Assembly: GCF_025698545.1 (NCBI RefSeq)
Contig: NC_068569.1
Location: 15,004,001-15,068,000 of the forward strand
Length of the DNA stretch: 64,000 nucleotides
Direction: 5' to 3'
DNA from: Gossypium raimondii
Lineage: Eukaryota > Streptophyta > Magnoliopsida > Malvales > Malvaceae
This document shows positions 49,752 to 61,795 of the stretch, piece after piece. The number at the start of each line of letters is the position of its first letter. The first letter of the stretch is position 1. Under the pieces are notes generated by a model. The model saw nothing but the letters and a program-made list of their open reading frames with translations, was not told the DNA's origin and ran no database searches. The position numbers and the translations under genes are program-made.

Positions 49752-51932
49752 ATGAACCCCATCAGGCTGTTAACATCGTCAGAGCTTTGTCTTTGCACTT
49801 GTTTTTTACTGGTGTTAATTTATAGAGGCTGGTCACAACTTTTCTATGATTGGACTGTTTCTTACTCTCAACTCGCCCCTCTTGGCGTTGATAAACAGGT
49901 TCCTTTTTTTCCCCATTGTCTTAGAAGTTCTGGTTGTAGTTTTTAGTATCTATTTGATTCTGGTTATAATGTTGTTGTTGTTTGTGTGACAATTAGGTGA
50001 TTGTGATCAATGGTATGTTCCCAGGGCCAGTGTTGTATGCATCAACAAATGACGTTGTGAATGTTAATATTCATAATAACTTGACAGAGCCCTTTCTCAT
50101 GACATGGTTAGTTTAGAAAGTAGAAAATCAAGATCAAAGTCTTTCTACTTTTTCCCCTTGGAGACATTGATGTTTAGTAAATACTTGATCTTTGAATATA
50201 ATTTGTGGTGGAATGAGTTTTTTATTTTATTATAGGAATGGGGTTCAAATGAGAAAAAATTCATGGCAAGATGGTGTGCAAGAGACGAATTGCCCTATAC
50301 TGCCAGGGCAAAACTGGACGTACAGCTTTCAGCTTAAGGATCAGATAGGAAGTTTCTTTTATTTTCCTTCACTTCTCCTACACAAAGCTGCTGGTGGGTA
50401 TGGTGCCATTCATTTGAATAATCTCCCTATCATTCCCATTCCATTCCCACAACCATACAAAGACTATGCAGTGCTGATTGGTGATTGGTTCAATGCCGAC
50501 TATAGGGTATGCTAAATTGAATTGGTTCCCTTTTTTTCATTCCAGGGAGTTGTTGAATCTGTGACCTTTTGCAGGACCTGAGAGCATCACTGGAAAATGG
50601 TGTCTTTTTGCCCCATCCTGATGGGATTCTCATCAATGGACTAGGGCCTAATCAAGCAAGATTTGAGTTCGAACCAAGTGCCACATACATGCTAAGAATT
50701 TCAAATGTAGGCTTGAAGACATCCTTGAATTTCAGAATCGAGGACCATCCGATGTTGTTGGTGGAAACTGAAGGTTCTTACTTGATTCAGCAATACTATG
50801 ATAGCCTGGACATCCATGTTGGGCAGTCTTACTCTGTATTGGTAACAGCAAAGAACCAGGCCAATGGCAAGTCTTACTACATGGTTGCAAGTTCTCGCTT
50901 TACTATTCTCGAACATTCCGGCATCGGTGTCATTCATTATCCAGATGCTGCTGGAGACCCTGTCGGTCCTCTTCCTTTAGGACCAGGCCTGTCCAATTAC
51001 AATTTCTCGATCGAGCAGGCTCGTTCCATGAGGTAAACCACACAGGCTTTGCTCCCAAAAACTGGCCCAAATCGTTGATTCTGACTTATTTTTATTTCAA
51101 TAGGTGGGATTTAATAGCATCAGCCGCTAGGCCAAATCCACAAGGCTCGTATCACTATGGCACCATCCCTATCACTCGAACGCTTATCCTTGAAAATAAT
51201 GTGATGGTCATTGGATCGAAACGAAGATTTACGATAAATGGAATATCGTTTATGCATTCTGATACACCATTAAAGCTACTAGACTACTTCCAGCTCAATG
51301 AAGAATCCAAGTATGCTGCTGCTGCTGCCCTTCCATCTTCAGCCACTTCCGTTGTCGATGCCTTTTACCGTGACTTCTTCCATATTGTGTTCCAGAATCC
51401 TTTGCTAGAAGTGCAATCGTGGCACATTGATGGCTACAACTTTTTTGTCGTTGGGTAAAACCGGTCCTTTTTCATGTCTCATAGTGTTGGCTAAATCATC
51501 GGTAAATCTAATGAAACTGATGTAATCCTGCTATTTGCAGAATGGGATGGGGCTTGTGGGATGAAAGCAAGAAAGCAGGATATAACATTGTTGATGCTGT
51601 TTCTCGATCAACAGTTCAGGTTTTGTGTCCGACAAAAACATTTAGTTGATGTATGTTTCATAAACTTGTACACGTGTTTTGATTGATGAAAGTTAATTGT
51701 GAACGAGCAGGTTTATCCGTTGTCATGGACAGCGATATTGATGGAATTGGACAACCTAGGGACGTGGAATCTGAGGTCTCAGAATGCAGAGAACTGGTAT
51801 CTAGGGCAAGAGCTTTACATAAGAGTTAAAGGTGTTTGGAATTGGTTGGATGAGCAATCAGACATTTCTGCAAGGGATGAAGCTCCCATCCCTGATAATG
51901 TCATCAAATGTGGAAGAGCTGCTGACCTATGA
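49752..51932 (+). CDS. SKU5-similar (SKS) monocopper-oxidase-like protein, 7 exons, 545 aa
   Basis: Secreted multicopper-oxidase-fold glycoprotein of the SKU5/SKS family, linked to directional growth and wall expansion; relatives usually lack the full set of copper ligands. Exons: 49752-49898, 49997-50106, 50236-50506, 50575-51032, 51104-51454, 51541-51619, 51711-51932; all GT-AG, 546 codons. After a signal peptide (LCTCFLLVLIYRGWSQ) come FYDWTVSYSQLAPLG, the cupredoxin 1 block NGVQMRKNSWQDGVQETNCP and DQIGSFFYFPSLLLHKAAGG, cupredoxin 2 (VETEGSYLIQQYYDSLDIHVG) and cupredoxin 3 (WHIDGYNFFVVG, NLGTWNLRSQNAENWYLGQ). It ends CGRAADL without a hydrophobic GPI signal, unlike SKU5 itself. Starting the frame earlier would need a non-ATG codon, so the ATG at 49752 was used. 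Confidence 0.94.
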
Positions 51933-52265
51933 AGTTTTCTGGAATTCAGTAGTTTATATTGGTTCAATATCATAATTGTACAAATAGTCCCTGTACTTTT
52001 AGCTTTCTGCAACATCGGTCCTCCATTATTATTTGCTCAAAACTAGTGTTTTACTTTTTCAATCCAAATAGTAACAAATTCTATTTGCTCCATCTAAAAT
52101 TATAACCTCCACTTTTTAATTTGCACATCATTAATATTTTTATTTCGGTGTTAGGTGCTTGGTACATTTCACCATATTCATTTGCCACTTTTATTTCTTT
52201 TCTCCCTTTAATACTTAAATTTTAAATTACCTATGAGTTTAGCCCACAGGCATTATGACTTATTT
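51933..52265. other. 3' flank of the SKS gene
   Basis: Presumed 3' UTR and spacer; no gene seen. Confidence 0.5.
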
Positions 52266-52684
52266 GAACCTCTAATTTTATATAAAAGTTATTTTAGTCT
52301 TTCATTTAATTTTCGTTTTCTTAACTAATTATGCTTTTGTCAAATCACCCTAAAATGATGGAAAAGTTAACATACTTTGCTAATGTGACATACGCATAGA
52401 TGACACATTAGTATTTAATTAATATTTTAAATTTTTAAATTTTTAAAAAATTATACAAATTATTTTTAAATTAAAATCATTAAAATTTATAAAAGAAATA
52501 TTTTTAATATTTCTAAATTTTAAAATTTTAATTAAATCTTAACATATTATCTATCGTATGTCACATCAATAAAGTTAACAAATTATTTTAGACATCCATT
52601 TTGGGTGATTTAAAAAATTATAAATTCAAAGGATAAACTTAAATAAAAACTAAAATGATCTTTTTTTATATAAAATTAGAGAGA
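52266..52684. mobile_element. AT-rich foldback MITE, ~415 bp
   Basis: The left end CTCTAATTTTATATAAAAG with ATTTTAGT-TTTCATTTAA matches the reverse complement of the right end (CTCTAATTTTATATAAAA, then ATTTTAGTTTTTATTTAA). Inner blocks (AAATCACCC(T)AAAATG, GTTAACATACTTTGCTAATGTGACATACG versus GTTAACTTTATTGATGTGACATACG) also pair. No clean target duplication was found. Non-coding. Confidence 0.75.
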
Positions 52685-53806
52685 AAAATATTATTATACA
52701 AAATCATTATAGCTTTTGTTAAAAGACAGCAGGCAGGTGGTGTTCATTTTCTTCACCATGGCAAAAATACCACTTCTTATTATATTTTAATACATATATT
52801 TTTCATTTATCTCTTTTCGTTTTCTTATTTTATTTCATCCCTCTCAACTTAAAGCTTAAATTCGAGCAGCGGCCACCACTTAAGTCATTGATATTTTTTT
52901 TTCTTTTCTTTCAAATTTTTAAGGTTATTAAAATCTATAATAATTTAATTGTCTTGACCTACTTATTATCTATTTGAAAGAATATTGATATTATATTAAA
53001 ATTATTAAATTTATATCAAATGCTATTAAAATTAATCAAAAGTTAACAAAATTATATAATAAAAGAACTCAAATAAAAAATCACTACACTTTTTACCTGA
53101 TCATCTAGCCCAAGAGACAATATTTTTCATCGGATTTATGTAATCACTAGTGAATCAAACAATTCATTTATCAAGTCAATGGTCAATCTTGACACCAAGC
53201 ATGATAGGACCTCACATTATTAAACAAATGTCTAATCATTAATACTTGTTTTACCCTATCTCAATTTAATTATGGAGCATGAGGATGAAAGGAGCTTCTT
53301 TCCTTAACCAAGTCAATGGTCAATCTTTCTTTCTTTTATTTTGGTTCTCGTTCTGTCACAAGTAAACCGGCTTCTTTATCTCTACCACCAGCTTCTTCCT
53401 ATCTCCTTCTCAAGTATTAACAATACTAAAAATCAAATCTTACATATTTAATTTACACATTAATTATTACAACTCACATCTAACTTTATTTTATTGACTT
53501 TAAACATTACCGTGTGAACTTTTTTATCTTATTTTAATAAGTTAAATATAAAAATAGTAAATGAATGTATCACTAAGCCTAACCAATTCAAAAGTTGTAA
53601 ACTAATTCACTTTTTCATATGATAATGTCCTGAACCTTTCTTGTATCAAGTATGGATATAGGAGCAAATGTATTTTTTGAATTTTATTACTTATTAAATA
53701 CATCTAAAACAAAACTCACAAGGAAAATGACAACCTATACAATAGAATAAGTAAGAATTTATGAGTTATGACAAGAAGCTAGGGTGAAAAGTTTTTAATG
53801 CCACTC
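52685..53806. other. Intergenic spacer, no gene seen
   Basis: AT-rich sequence between the SKS gene and the convergent PSI-type gene. It contains a repeated phrase GTCAATGGTCAATCTT (near 53177 and 53311) but no coding potential. Confidence 0.55.
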
Positions 53807-56800
53807 TCAAGTTGCTAGATCTAAACCATCCATAACATCCAATATGTTTGAATGGGGATGCTTCAAAAGTTTTCTTGCCCTAAAACTCCTATCAGGAGAG
53901 TTCCCAGTACTCCTGCTTAATGCCCAAACTTTGATCCCTTTGCTTTTGCCTAAAGGAAGTTCTTGGCTTTTGCTAACACCCGGAATCAATCTCCTTGCAG
54001 TCACCTTGTTTAATAAGTTTCTTTCTTCTTCACAAAGTTCAATCCTCTGGACTTTAGTACCATCTTCGAGGGAAAGAAACCGCTGCATCTTAGAGTGAAA
54101 AACAAAGCCTTTATAAGTCGGAGACCGAACTGGCTTTGGCTTGAAGCTCTGATCTCTTTGTTTTGCTAAGCTGGTCAGATGATGGAGCCATGTCACCAAT
54201 TCAAGGATGTATGCATCTGTCTTCTGTTTATTTGCATGATGAAGTGTCTGAAGGCGGGTCAGAGTAATATTTGCGGCTCCACCTTTCCCAAATTCAATGC
54301 TGTGGAAAAAGAACAAACAACCAGGAAATCTCATATTTATGATGTAATACCAGTGATTCAATGAACTTTTACATTGCATTGCATATGACCATGTGCACAT
54401 AGAGATGATAAAGAGAAGCCTTGACTAACCCAGTGTTTGCCCATTCTCCAACCCATCCAAAACCTTGATGTGCTCTGTTGCAATAAATTACAGCAAAAGG
54501 AAAACATGGAAACAAACATTACTTAGGAAATGACATCAATAAGACAATAAGTTTTTGCAAGCATTTTAGTTTTAGCATACTTGGTTGTGTTTGTGGCAAC
54601 CGGAACAAGCCACTGTAGTGTCTTTTCCATCTCATCCTTAACCTGTGAAATTGAGCGCTGTAGGAAAAAGCAAGGAATCAAGAATAATGTTAATCAGGAA
54701 CTTAGGGTAACAAATAACCTCAAGCCAAATGATGCTGGAAAGGAAAAAAGAAATGAATTAAAGAAATGAAGATCAAAGTCTGTTTAAACAATACCTCTTC
54801 CTTGGTGTCAGTGGACTGTAACCTGGACCTTAAAGATGTCTTAACACTGGGTGGCAACCCACGGTATAATGTGTCCCTGATATTAGGTGGAAGGTAGGCT
54901 GGGCGAGCTGCCTATAACATATAAATCCAATTTAAACAAATGCGATATTTAAGTGTGCAAATAATAAAGCAGAAATGAGGAAATGGAGAAGGACTTACAA
55001 TGTTATCAATCTGATGAATTACATTAGCATAGTGTAGTGCAAGTCCAGCAGCACCTAAACTTTGAGGATTTTCAGTGGTCTCCTTTGTAACTGACGCCGG
55101 TACTGTAACATGTCGAAGATTATATTGTTAACGTTGTCAACTGACATAGCCATCACTAATACTTTGATAGTAGTCGGGTCTATATGATTACCTCCAAAGG
55201 CTTCAGAGATTGCTTGATGCATGTAAGTAACAATATCCACAAACTTCTCTACGACCTGAAACAAAACAAAATTTATTTCATATGCATAATCCAAAAAGCA
55301 AAATAGATTCCATAGCATTTCAGACCATTGCGAGTGTTAACAGTCATAAAAATCAGACATGATTAACATTGAAAAAAAGGCAGTAGTGAATCAAACATAA
55401 CAGTCATGAACAACAGAATATTTAAGGGTTACAGTTCCACTGAGAACTCTGAAAATATCAGTTCAACTCATAGTTATATACCTCTTCCAAGGTTCTAGAC
55501 CAAAGTGTTTTCTTTTTCAAACTCTTGACAAGCTTTCTTTGTTGTTTTAACTCACTTTGTAAAATCATGAGACTTTGTCCTACAATTCAAAAGAATGAGC
55601 TGTTAATACAACAACTGCAATCCAGGTTAGCAGCTCCCTGGCTAATATCAGAAACACAGAAATAATAGGAAGCTGTTAACAAGAGAAATTCGACCACTCT
55701 GAAGTTAGCATATTTAAATCATTTGGATGGTGTACAAATGTTGAAACAAAATTGGAAATGGATCAAATGTCTGCATACATAAAAGAAAGCTCTGGAAAGA
55801 GAAACCGATTGTCTAAGCCTAACCTCTTTTAGGGAGATTTAAGGACTCCGCTTCTTCCAGCTTTCGCTTAACCTCTAGTTCAAATCTTCCCAGATCATTC
55901 AATTCGTGGTACAATTCCTACATATGTAATTATACGTTAAATTCTCGGTGGACAATTCACGTAATAAGAAATTTTCAAAACCAGAAACCAATATACAGCT
56001 ATAAATCATTCCCATAGATGAATAACTCTGATATCACAGCTTTAACATAATACACGATGCAGGATAATATCTCAAAGGTATCAGACAGGCTTCCTAAAAA
56101 TGAGATACTCAAGGTCCCATTTACGTGGCAAAGCTTTATTGCAAACAAGAAAGTTAAACATTCTGTCATGTAGAATATATCATGGCACTCCAAAACATTC
56201 ATACAAGACAACGAAAGCATCTAAAAGTCCTAATGCATGGAATAGGAAAAACATAAAAGGTAGAGAGGCAAAGCTAACAATTAAAAGGAGGATAAACTTA
56301 CAGAGGTATACTGAGCAAGAGAAGTTAGTTCTTGCATTGTCTGCTCTGCATCAGCTCTAGCTTGTTTATGAAGTGAATTGCCTACATCCAGTCTGACAGA
56401 TAATGACAGTAGCAAGAGATATATTTCTCTGTCAGTAAACATCAGAGCATTGCAAGCTGAAGTAATGCTACCAAAAGAAACTATCTTACTTTGAAAAGAA
56501 TCGGCCGAGGTTGTGCCATTGTGGATCTTTACATCGATCTCCGAACCTTATTACTTCACGCGAAAAAATATCCAATTCATCCCTAGAATTCCCAAACGAT
56601 TGAGTGTTATGAAAAGAGACCAAAGAGCAAGAACTAACATATAGAGAAAAAGAAACCATTTTCTCTAACAAGTAACCTACCTCTTGTCAGCTGCTGCAAT
56701 ACTTTGCAGCTCATTCATGTTTGTAGAAACTAGCTTTTGCACCCCTTCTGATTGTAGGACCTCCTTTTTCAGGAACTGAATGTTTTCTTCTGAAAGTGAC

Positions 56801-57631
56801 TGCAATAAGCTTGCTCCTTTAGCTATTGTGTTAGCCACTTCGAATGCCAACATAGATATTCTCTGCCCTCTTGAAGCCAAGCCCGTAACAAAGCCACTCC
56901 CTGCATTCAAATATGACATGCTACTTCCAAGTGTATCTAGAACGTCGACTGCCTTTTCTAATCCAACAATGCCGGCTTTTCCAAGATATGAGTTCCTCTG
57001 GGAACCCTACAAAAAGAAAAATAAACATGAATTGCATAGAAGCCACTTTCCCTACATAAATTGATCTCGGCATTTTAATTCATGCCATTGTTCTTCTAAA
57101 AAAAAGCATTCTTAGAGATAAGCCCAATATAATTGAAACTTTAGTTTATCTGGCAATTCAGTTGGCCAGCACAAGATTCTAGCTGATAACATCTTATGTG
57201 CTGCAACAAAGGAATATTTAGGTTCCATGGATACACGTGAATTTGGACACTGTATCATCAACATTGTTTATTTGCCCATTAGCTGCTCTTTCGGTCAATA
57301 TTTAAATCGTTGCAGTCCATACATTTCCGACCTTGAAAGCTCATTACAACTAGAAACGATGTGGTAAAGCAAGCAATACCTTGGAAAATGCAATCCTGGC
57401 GGGTGTCGATGACTTCAATTCCCGGGAAAATTGTAATCCCAAGTCACCAGAATCGTCCCACTGTCGCGTTTTGTCGGAACCACTGCCATTGGCATGGGAA
57501 TGTGAATCTGAATTTCCTTTTTGCTTACCAAAGCTCCTTTTGGACTTGAGCTTCCCTGAAAATCCTGTTGTGGTCTTTTGTTCAAGCTTTGTATTCCGCT
57601 CCTTTGTTCCAGAAGAACAAACACCTCCCAT
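53807..57631 (-). CDS. PSK SIMULATOR (PSI)-like protein, DUF3475 plus DUF668, 12 exons, 612 aa
   Basis: PSI proteins promote plant growth and are linked to phytosulfokine responses (family knowledge). Exons: 57631-57380, 57006-56681, 56582-56490, 56392-56302, 55917-55824, 55579-55482, 55255-55192, 55102-54999, 54911-54795, 54642-54581, 54474-54430, 54299-53807; phases close at 613 codons. The start MGGVCSSG offers Gly2 (and Cys5) for N-myristoylation and S-acylation, suggesting membrane attachment. A low-complexity linker precedes the DUF3475 part (ISMLAFEVANTIAKGASL, FSREVIRFGDRCKDPQWHNL) and a charged helical segment (ELEVKRKLEEAE...LVKSLKKKTLWSRTLEEVVEKFVDI). DUF668 follows (GLALHYANVIHQID, LRSRLQS, MEKTLQWLVPVATNTTKAHQGFGWVGEWANTG). 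The C-terminal exon ends MDGLDLAT. Each short exon was placed by reading frame plus splice sites. Confidence 0.93.
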
Positions 57632-59328
57632 TATTCTTCAAGCACTTAGTTTTATCTCAAACAATACCCGAGTCTATATCTCACACAGAATTTAACTGGA
57701 AAAAAAAAAAACAGAATCATCCTTAATCCAGGCTATGTTTGTTAGTGATGAATCTCTGAATAAAAAATAAAATAAAAAAGAAGGAAATTTGCAATCAAAG
57801 ATTTTCTGTATAAAAGCCTGACAAAAGCTAAAACCAATATTTAGAATTAGATAAAACCAAAGAATCTTTGGATTTTTCCAATCAAACTTTACGGGAGAAA
57901 AAAAACGTTTCCACTAGATGATTCTACAATCAAATAAAGGATGATATGGAACAGTTTCCAAACCAATAATAACAAACCTGCTAAACAGAGAGGAACTGCA
58001 GAAGATGCAAGAAAAACCAAAGATAAGATTTGGTATGGTAAAATGAAGAAGAAACAGATAAGAGTCAGGGTTATACAGGAGACTGAAAAAGATTTACTCT
58101 GATTGACACGAAACTCCACAGAATCAAGGCGATATTTTCCCTTAAGATCGAAAAGACGCGTAAATAAGTTTCAAAGGCAAGGGATGGAAATGTGGTGGTG
58201 TTTCCAGGAGATTTGTAGTTTGACTGAGAATTGAATTTTGGAATTAGACTTTTAGTATGAAACATGCAGCCTTGGAAAGCATGGAAGCGACCCGTCTGGG
58301 CTTTGATTTCGTTGGTTCCCTCACATTCTCTGATTTGCCCCTCCCTCTCTCTCTCATTTAAAATAAATCAAATCCTAAATTATATTCCCTCGTTTATTTC
58401 TTTGCCCTTTTTCAATTTTTCTTTTTAAAAAAGTATGTTAGTAACTTGCTCTTTATGTGATATTCTTTTGTTTTTGGTTACGTTTAAGATCATTAGAGAT
58501 TACCATATCTTTGTTGCTTAAAAAAAATTCAGTACTACTAGATTCCAAGGCCATTGATTTTAAAATGTTTAACTGAAATTACTTTCGTTTTTATCTTAAT
58601 GACGGATTCATAGGGATAACGTCAAAGAAAATTATTAATCAGGTCCTGTTATCTGAGTTAGAGAAAGTATGTTTATTTCAATAAAAACATTACAAATTCG
58701 GAGAAAAATAATCCTTTAGGAAATGCAAAACCAAAGAAATGAAATGTTGTTTGAATAGAAAAGTAGTAGCACAGGCTCCATTTGATATATTATATTCCTC
58801 ACTCTCCGACCCAACATTTTGAAGATTACTTAAAAGACAGAAGAAAGACTAGTCAATGGCTATAGTTGGATAAATCAACTACAAAGGGACAGGAAAAGTG
58901 TTAAGAGGAGGAGGAACGAATTGTTGCCATCTGGGGGTTGAAAGTAAAGGTTGTTATAAACAATGAAACCCGCGTGTGAGTTTCTTATTCGTTGTTGCAG
59001 GCGCTGATGCTGCCGCCACAGCGGAGAGATTTTTTTAAATGATTCCCCCGTTGACTTGGGATTTTGACTTTCATCGAAACTTGACACTTGATGGGTTTTC
59101 TTAATTTTCATTAATTTTATATATAAAATTTTTATTTTAATTTTATTGTAAATAATTAAAGTTTCATTTATGTTCGTTTTACCATCTACGAAGATTATCT
59201 TTTTTTCCAGAATTTGTGATTGTCCTCCCAACAATATTATTTCTAATATTCAAACTTGTTTTCTCTATTGCCAGTATTTAATTGTATATATTTAAAATAT
59301 AATTATATCTATTTACTTTTATGTAGGA
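57632..59328. other. Upstream region of the PSI-like gene
   Basis: No gene was seen. The first several hundred bases likely hold the 5' leader, possibly with a leader intron, which cannot be proven here. A CTCTCTCTCTCT tract near 58345-58358 is the type often found close to plant transcription starts. Confidence 0.4.
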
Positions 59329-59337
59329 TAAAAACAA

Positions 59338-60685
59338 GAGTAAATTAAACTAGTAGTTATTCATCTACTAGTATTTTTTGGTCAACTAACTATGAAAAAT
59401 TACAAAATGGTCATATAACTATTCAATTTTATTTTTTTGGTCACTAGCTCAAAGCTAACAACTTTTAAAATTGTCGTAATAGCAACAACTTTAATCCTCA
59501 ACATTTATATTATGTCAATTTAGCCTTGATTCTAAAAAATCTAATCCTAAACATCTATTCATTGTGTAATTTGGTCTTTTTTGTATTTTGTTTTCTTTGT
59601 GACCCTTTCACCTAAAAAGCTAAAAAATAAATTTATCAACTAAATTTGATTGAAAATATACAAAAAAAAAACATGTTTCCTCATTCTTTTAAAATAAATC
59701 CTCAACGTCACCAAAAAAACTACAGAAAAAAAAAAGACTTAATTGATATCATTTATAAACGTTGAAGGTCTTTCTTTTAGATTCAAGACTAAATTCATAT
59801 AGTTTATAAATGTTGGGGGTTAAAGTTGCTATTATGTCAATTTTAAAAGTTGTCACCATTAGCCAACTGGTAGAGGTGCTCATGGGCCGAGCCGGGTTCG
59901 GGTCGGGCTCAACTAAAAATTCAAGCCCATTTACTAGGCCTGGGCCTAAAAATGGGCCTAAAATTTTGCCCAATCTTGACCCGGATAAAAATGCTAAAAT
60001 CGGGCCCGACCTGACCCACCCGTATTAATTTTTATATAATTTTTAAATATATATAATACATCAAAAATACTAAAAATATCAAAATAAATATTTCCCAACA
60101 AATTGAAAATAAATTTTAAAAAATATGTAGACTTAAATAACACTAAGATAAATGCAACTTAACAAGCAAATGCCTCTAAAATAATAACAAATGCCTTTAA
60201 AATAATAACAAAATTAACAATAAAATAGTTTTTGTACAATATCCAAACAATAACTACAAAATAGTAGCAACATAATAGTAAAATGGTAGCAAAATAGGGA
60301 CAACAAGAAAATAACATTGAAAAACAAAAAAAAATAGCAGATTTTTTGTCATTTAGTGAATTTGGGCCGACCCTTGCCCGTTTTTAAATGGGCCTTATTT
60401 TTTTGTCCAAGCTCATTTTTCGGGCTTATATTTTTTCCCAAACCCTCCCATATTTTGGGCGGGCCTTTGGGCCTGATCGAGTGGCTCGACCCTAAAAAGA
60501 ATTTTAGGTCTACCAAGTACTGGTGACCAAAAAGACAAAATTGAATAGTTGGATGACTATTTTGTAACTTTTCATGGTTAAGTGAGCAAAAAAGAATTTT
60601 ACTAATAGTTTGGTGACATTTTGTAACTTTTCATAAAACCGAAAAAAAATAGTAATAGTTGAGTGAATACTAGCATAGTTTACCC
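59338..60685. mobile_element. MULE-type element with ~130-bp inverted ends and near-perfect 9-bp target duplication
   Basis: The left end GAGTAAATTAAACTAGTAGT continues with AACTATGAAAAATTACAAAATGGTCAT and AACTATTCAATTTTATTTTTTTGGTCAC. The reverse complement of the right end (60685 inward) reads GGGTAAACTATGCTAGTATT, then the same blocks in the same order. Flanks TAAAAACAA (59329-59337) and TAAAAATAA (60686-60694) differ at one base. No transposase is present. The element is split by a GC-rich insertion (59871-60512). Confidence 0.85.
59871..60512. mobile_element. GC-ended hAT-like element nested in the MULE
   Basis: Ends are rich in GGGCC(G/T)-type sequence (TAGAGGTGCTCATGGGCC at the left) around an AT-rich core. 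Its reverse complement aligns with the element at 61361: both contain GGCCCG, AAATATGGGAGGGTT, GGCCCGAAAAATG/GGCCCGAAATATG, GCTTGG(A/G)CAAAAAAAT and AAAACGGGC in the same order. No convincing 8-bp target duplication was seen. Class inferred from that relative. Confidence 0.65.
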
Positions 60686-60694
60686 TAAAAATAA

Positions 60695-61352
60695 TCAACT
60701 GTATATGTAAGATAGTACTATGTTGATAACAAACTTAGTTTGAAAATCAAAATATAATCGAATAAGGTTATCACATAATATTTACGAATGGTGAGGACTC
60801 AAACAAGACACATCATGTTTTTGAAGACTTCAATCTTACAATGCTTTGTTAGCAAATTTATTTTTGTTAATTACATGTTGTTTGAATTGGATAGAGATTT
60901 AATTAGAGGGGTTCATAGGTTAAGTTTGACTAGATTGAACCAAGTTTTTGTCAAGCCTATGAATGTTATTAATATCATGTATAATTGTCCAATCACAACT
61001 CAACTCGGGCTTCAAAAATTGTCCAAGTCCACTCATATTTCTAATTGACCAACCTAAGCCTATTTAGGCTCATATTTATTAAAATGCTTAATTGATTTTT
61101 TTATTTTTTATTAAATTTAAACATACACAATTTAACCTATTTTAATATTTATTATTTTTCATATGACATAGATTACGCAACATATAAAATAAAATAAAAA
61201 ATAACGTAACATCATATAACATAAAATTTGAAAATAGGTTGAGTCGGGTTTAAGAGTTCAAGCATGACCTATATTTTAAATAGATCTAACTTTTTTTACT
61301 CAAACTTATTTTTTAAGCCTAATATTTTTGTCAAGGTTTTTAGAACCAGACA
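60695..61352. repeat. Probable older, AT-decayed relative of the neighbouring hAT repeats
   Basis: From about 60990 to 61345 the order GGGCTT, AACCTAAGCCTATTTAGGCTCATATTTATT, a long AT core, then GGTTGAGTCGGGTTTAAGAGTTCAAGCATGACC and AAGCCTAATATTTTTGTC parallels the GC-rich elements on both sides, with many G-to-A/C-to-T differences. Limits are uncertain. No gene was seen in the rest of the stretch. Confidence 0.4.
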
Positions 61353-61360
61353 GTGGTTGA

Positions 61361-61787
61361 TAGACCTATCCAGGGGCCGGACGGCCCGGCCCGGCCCGAT
61401 GGCTCGCCCGAAATATGGGAGGGTTCGGGTAAAAATATAGGCCCGAAATATGGGCTTGGGCAAAAAAATTAGGCCCGTTTAAAAAACGGGCCGGGCCTCG
61501 GGCACCACTTTTTTGGCCCCGACCCGGCCCGACCCGGCCCGAATATAATAAATATATTATTTTTATTTTTATTTTTTAATTTTAAAATACTTTTAAAATT
61601 ATTTTTTATTTTTTTATTTTTAAAATATTTTTTAATGTTTATTTTAAAAATGGGCCGGGCCGGGCTCGGGCTTATGATATTTTTCCCGGGCCGGGCATGG
61701 GAAAAATTTCATGCTCATATTTTGGGCCGGGCCTAGGAGGCGGGCCAAAAAAATTTTTGGGCCCGACCCGGCCCATGGACAGGTCTA
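61361..61787. mobile_element. hAT-type MITE, 427 bp, with perfect 8-bp target duplication
   Basis: The terminal inverted repeats are TAGACCTATCCAGGGGCCGG (left) and TAGACCTGTCCATGGGCCGG (reverse complement of right), 18 of 20 matching. The exact duplication GTGGTTGA flanks the element (61353-61360 and 61788-61795), the 8-bp size of hAT transposons. GC-rich ends bound an AT-rich centre. No coding sequence. Confidence 0.92.
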
Positions 61788-61795
61788 GTGGTTGA

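Noticed and set aside
59810-60028. Plus-strand frame with Gly/Pro-rich residues
   Set aside because: It is translation of the GC-rich hAT-like end; the Pro/Gly bias comes from GGGCC repeats.
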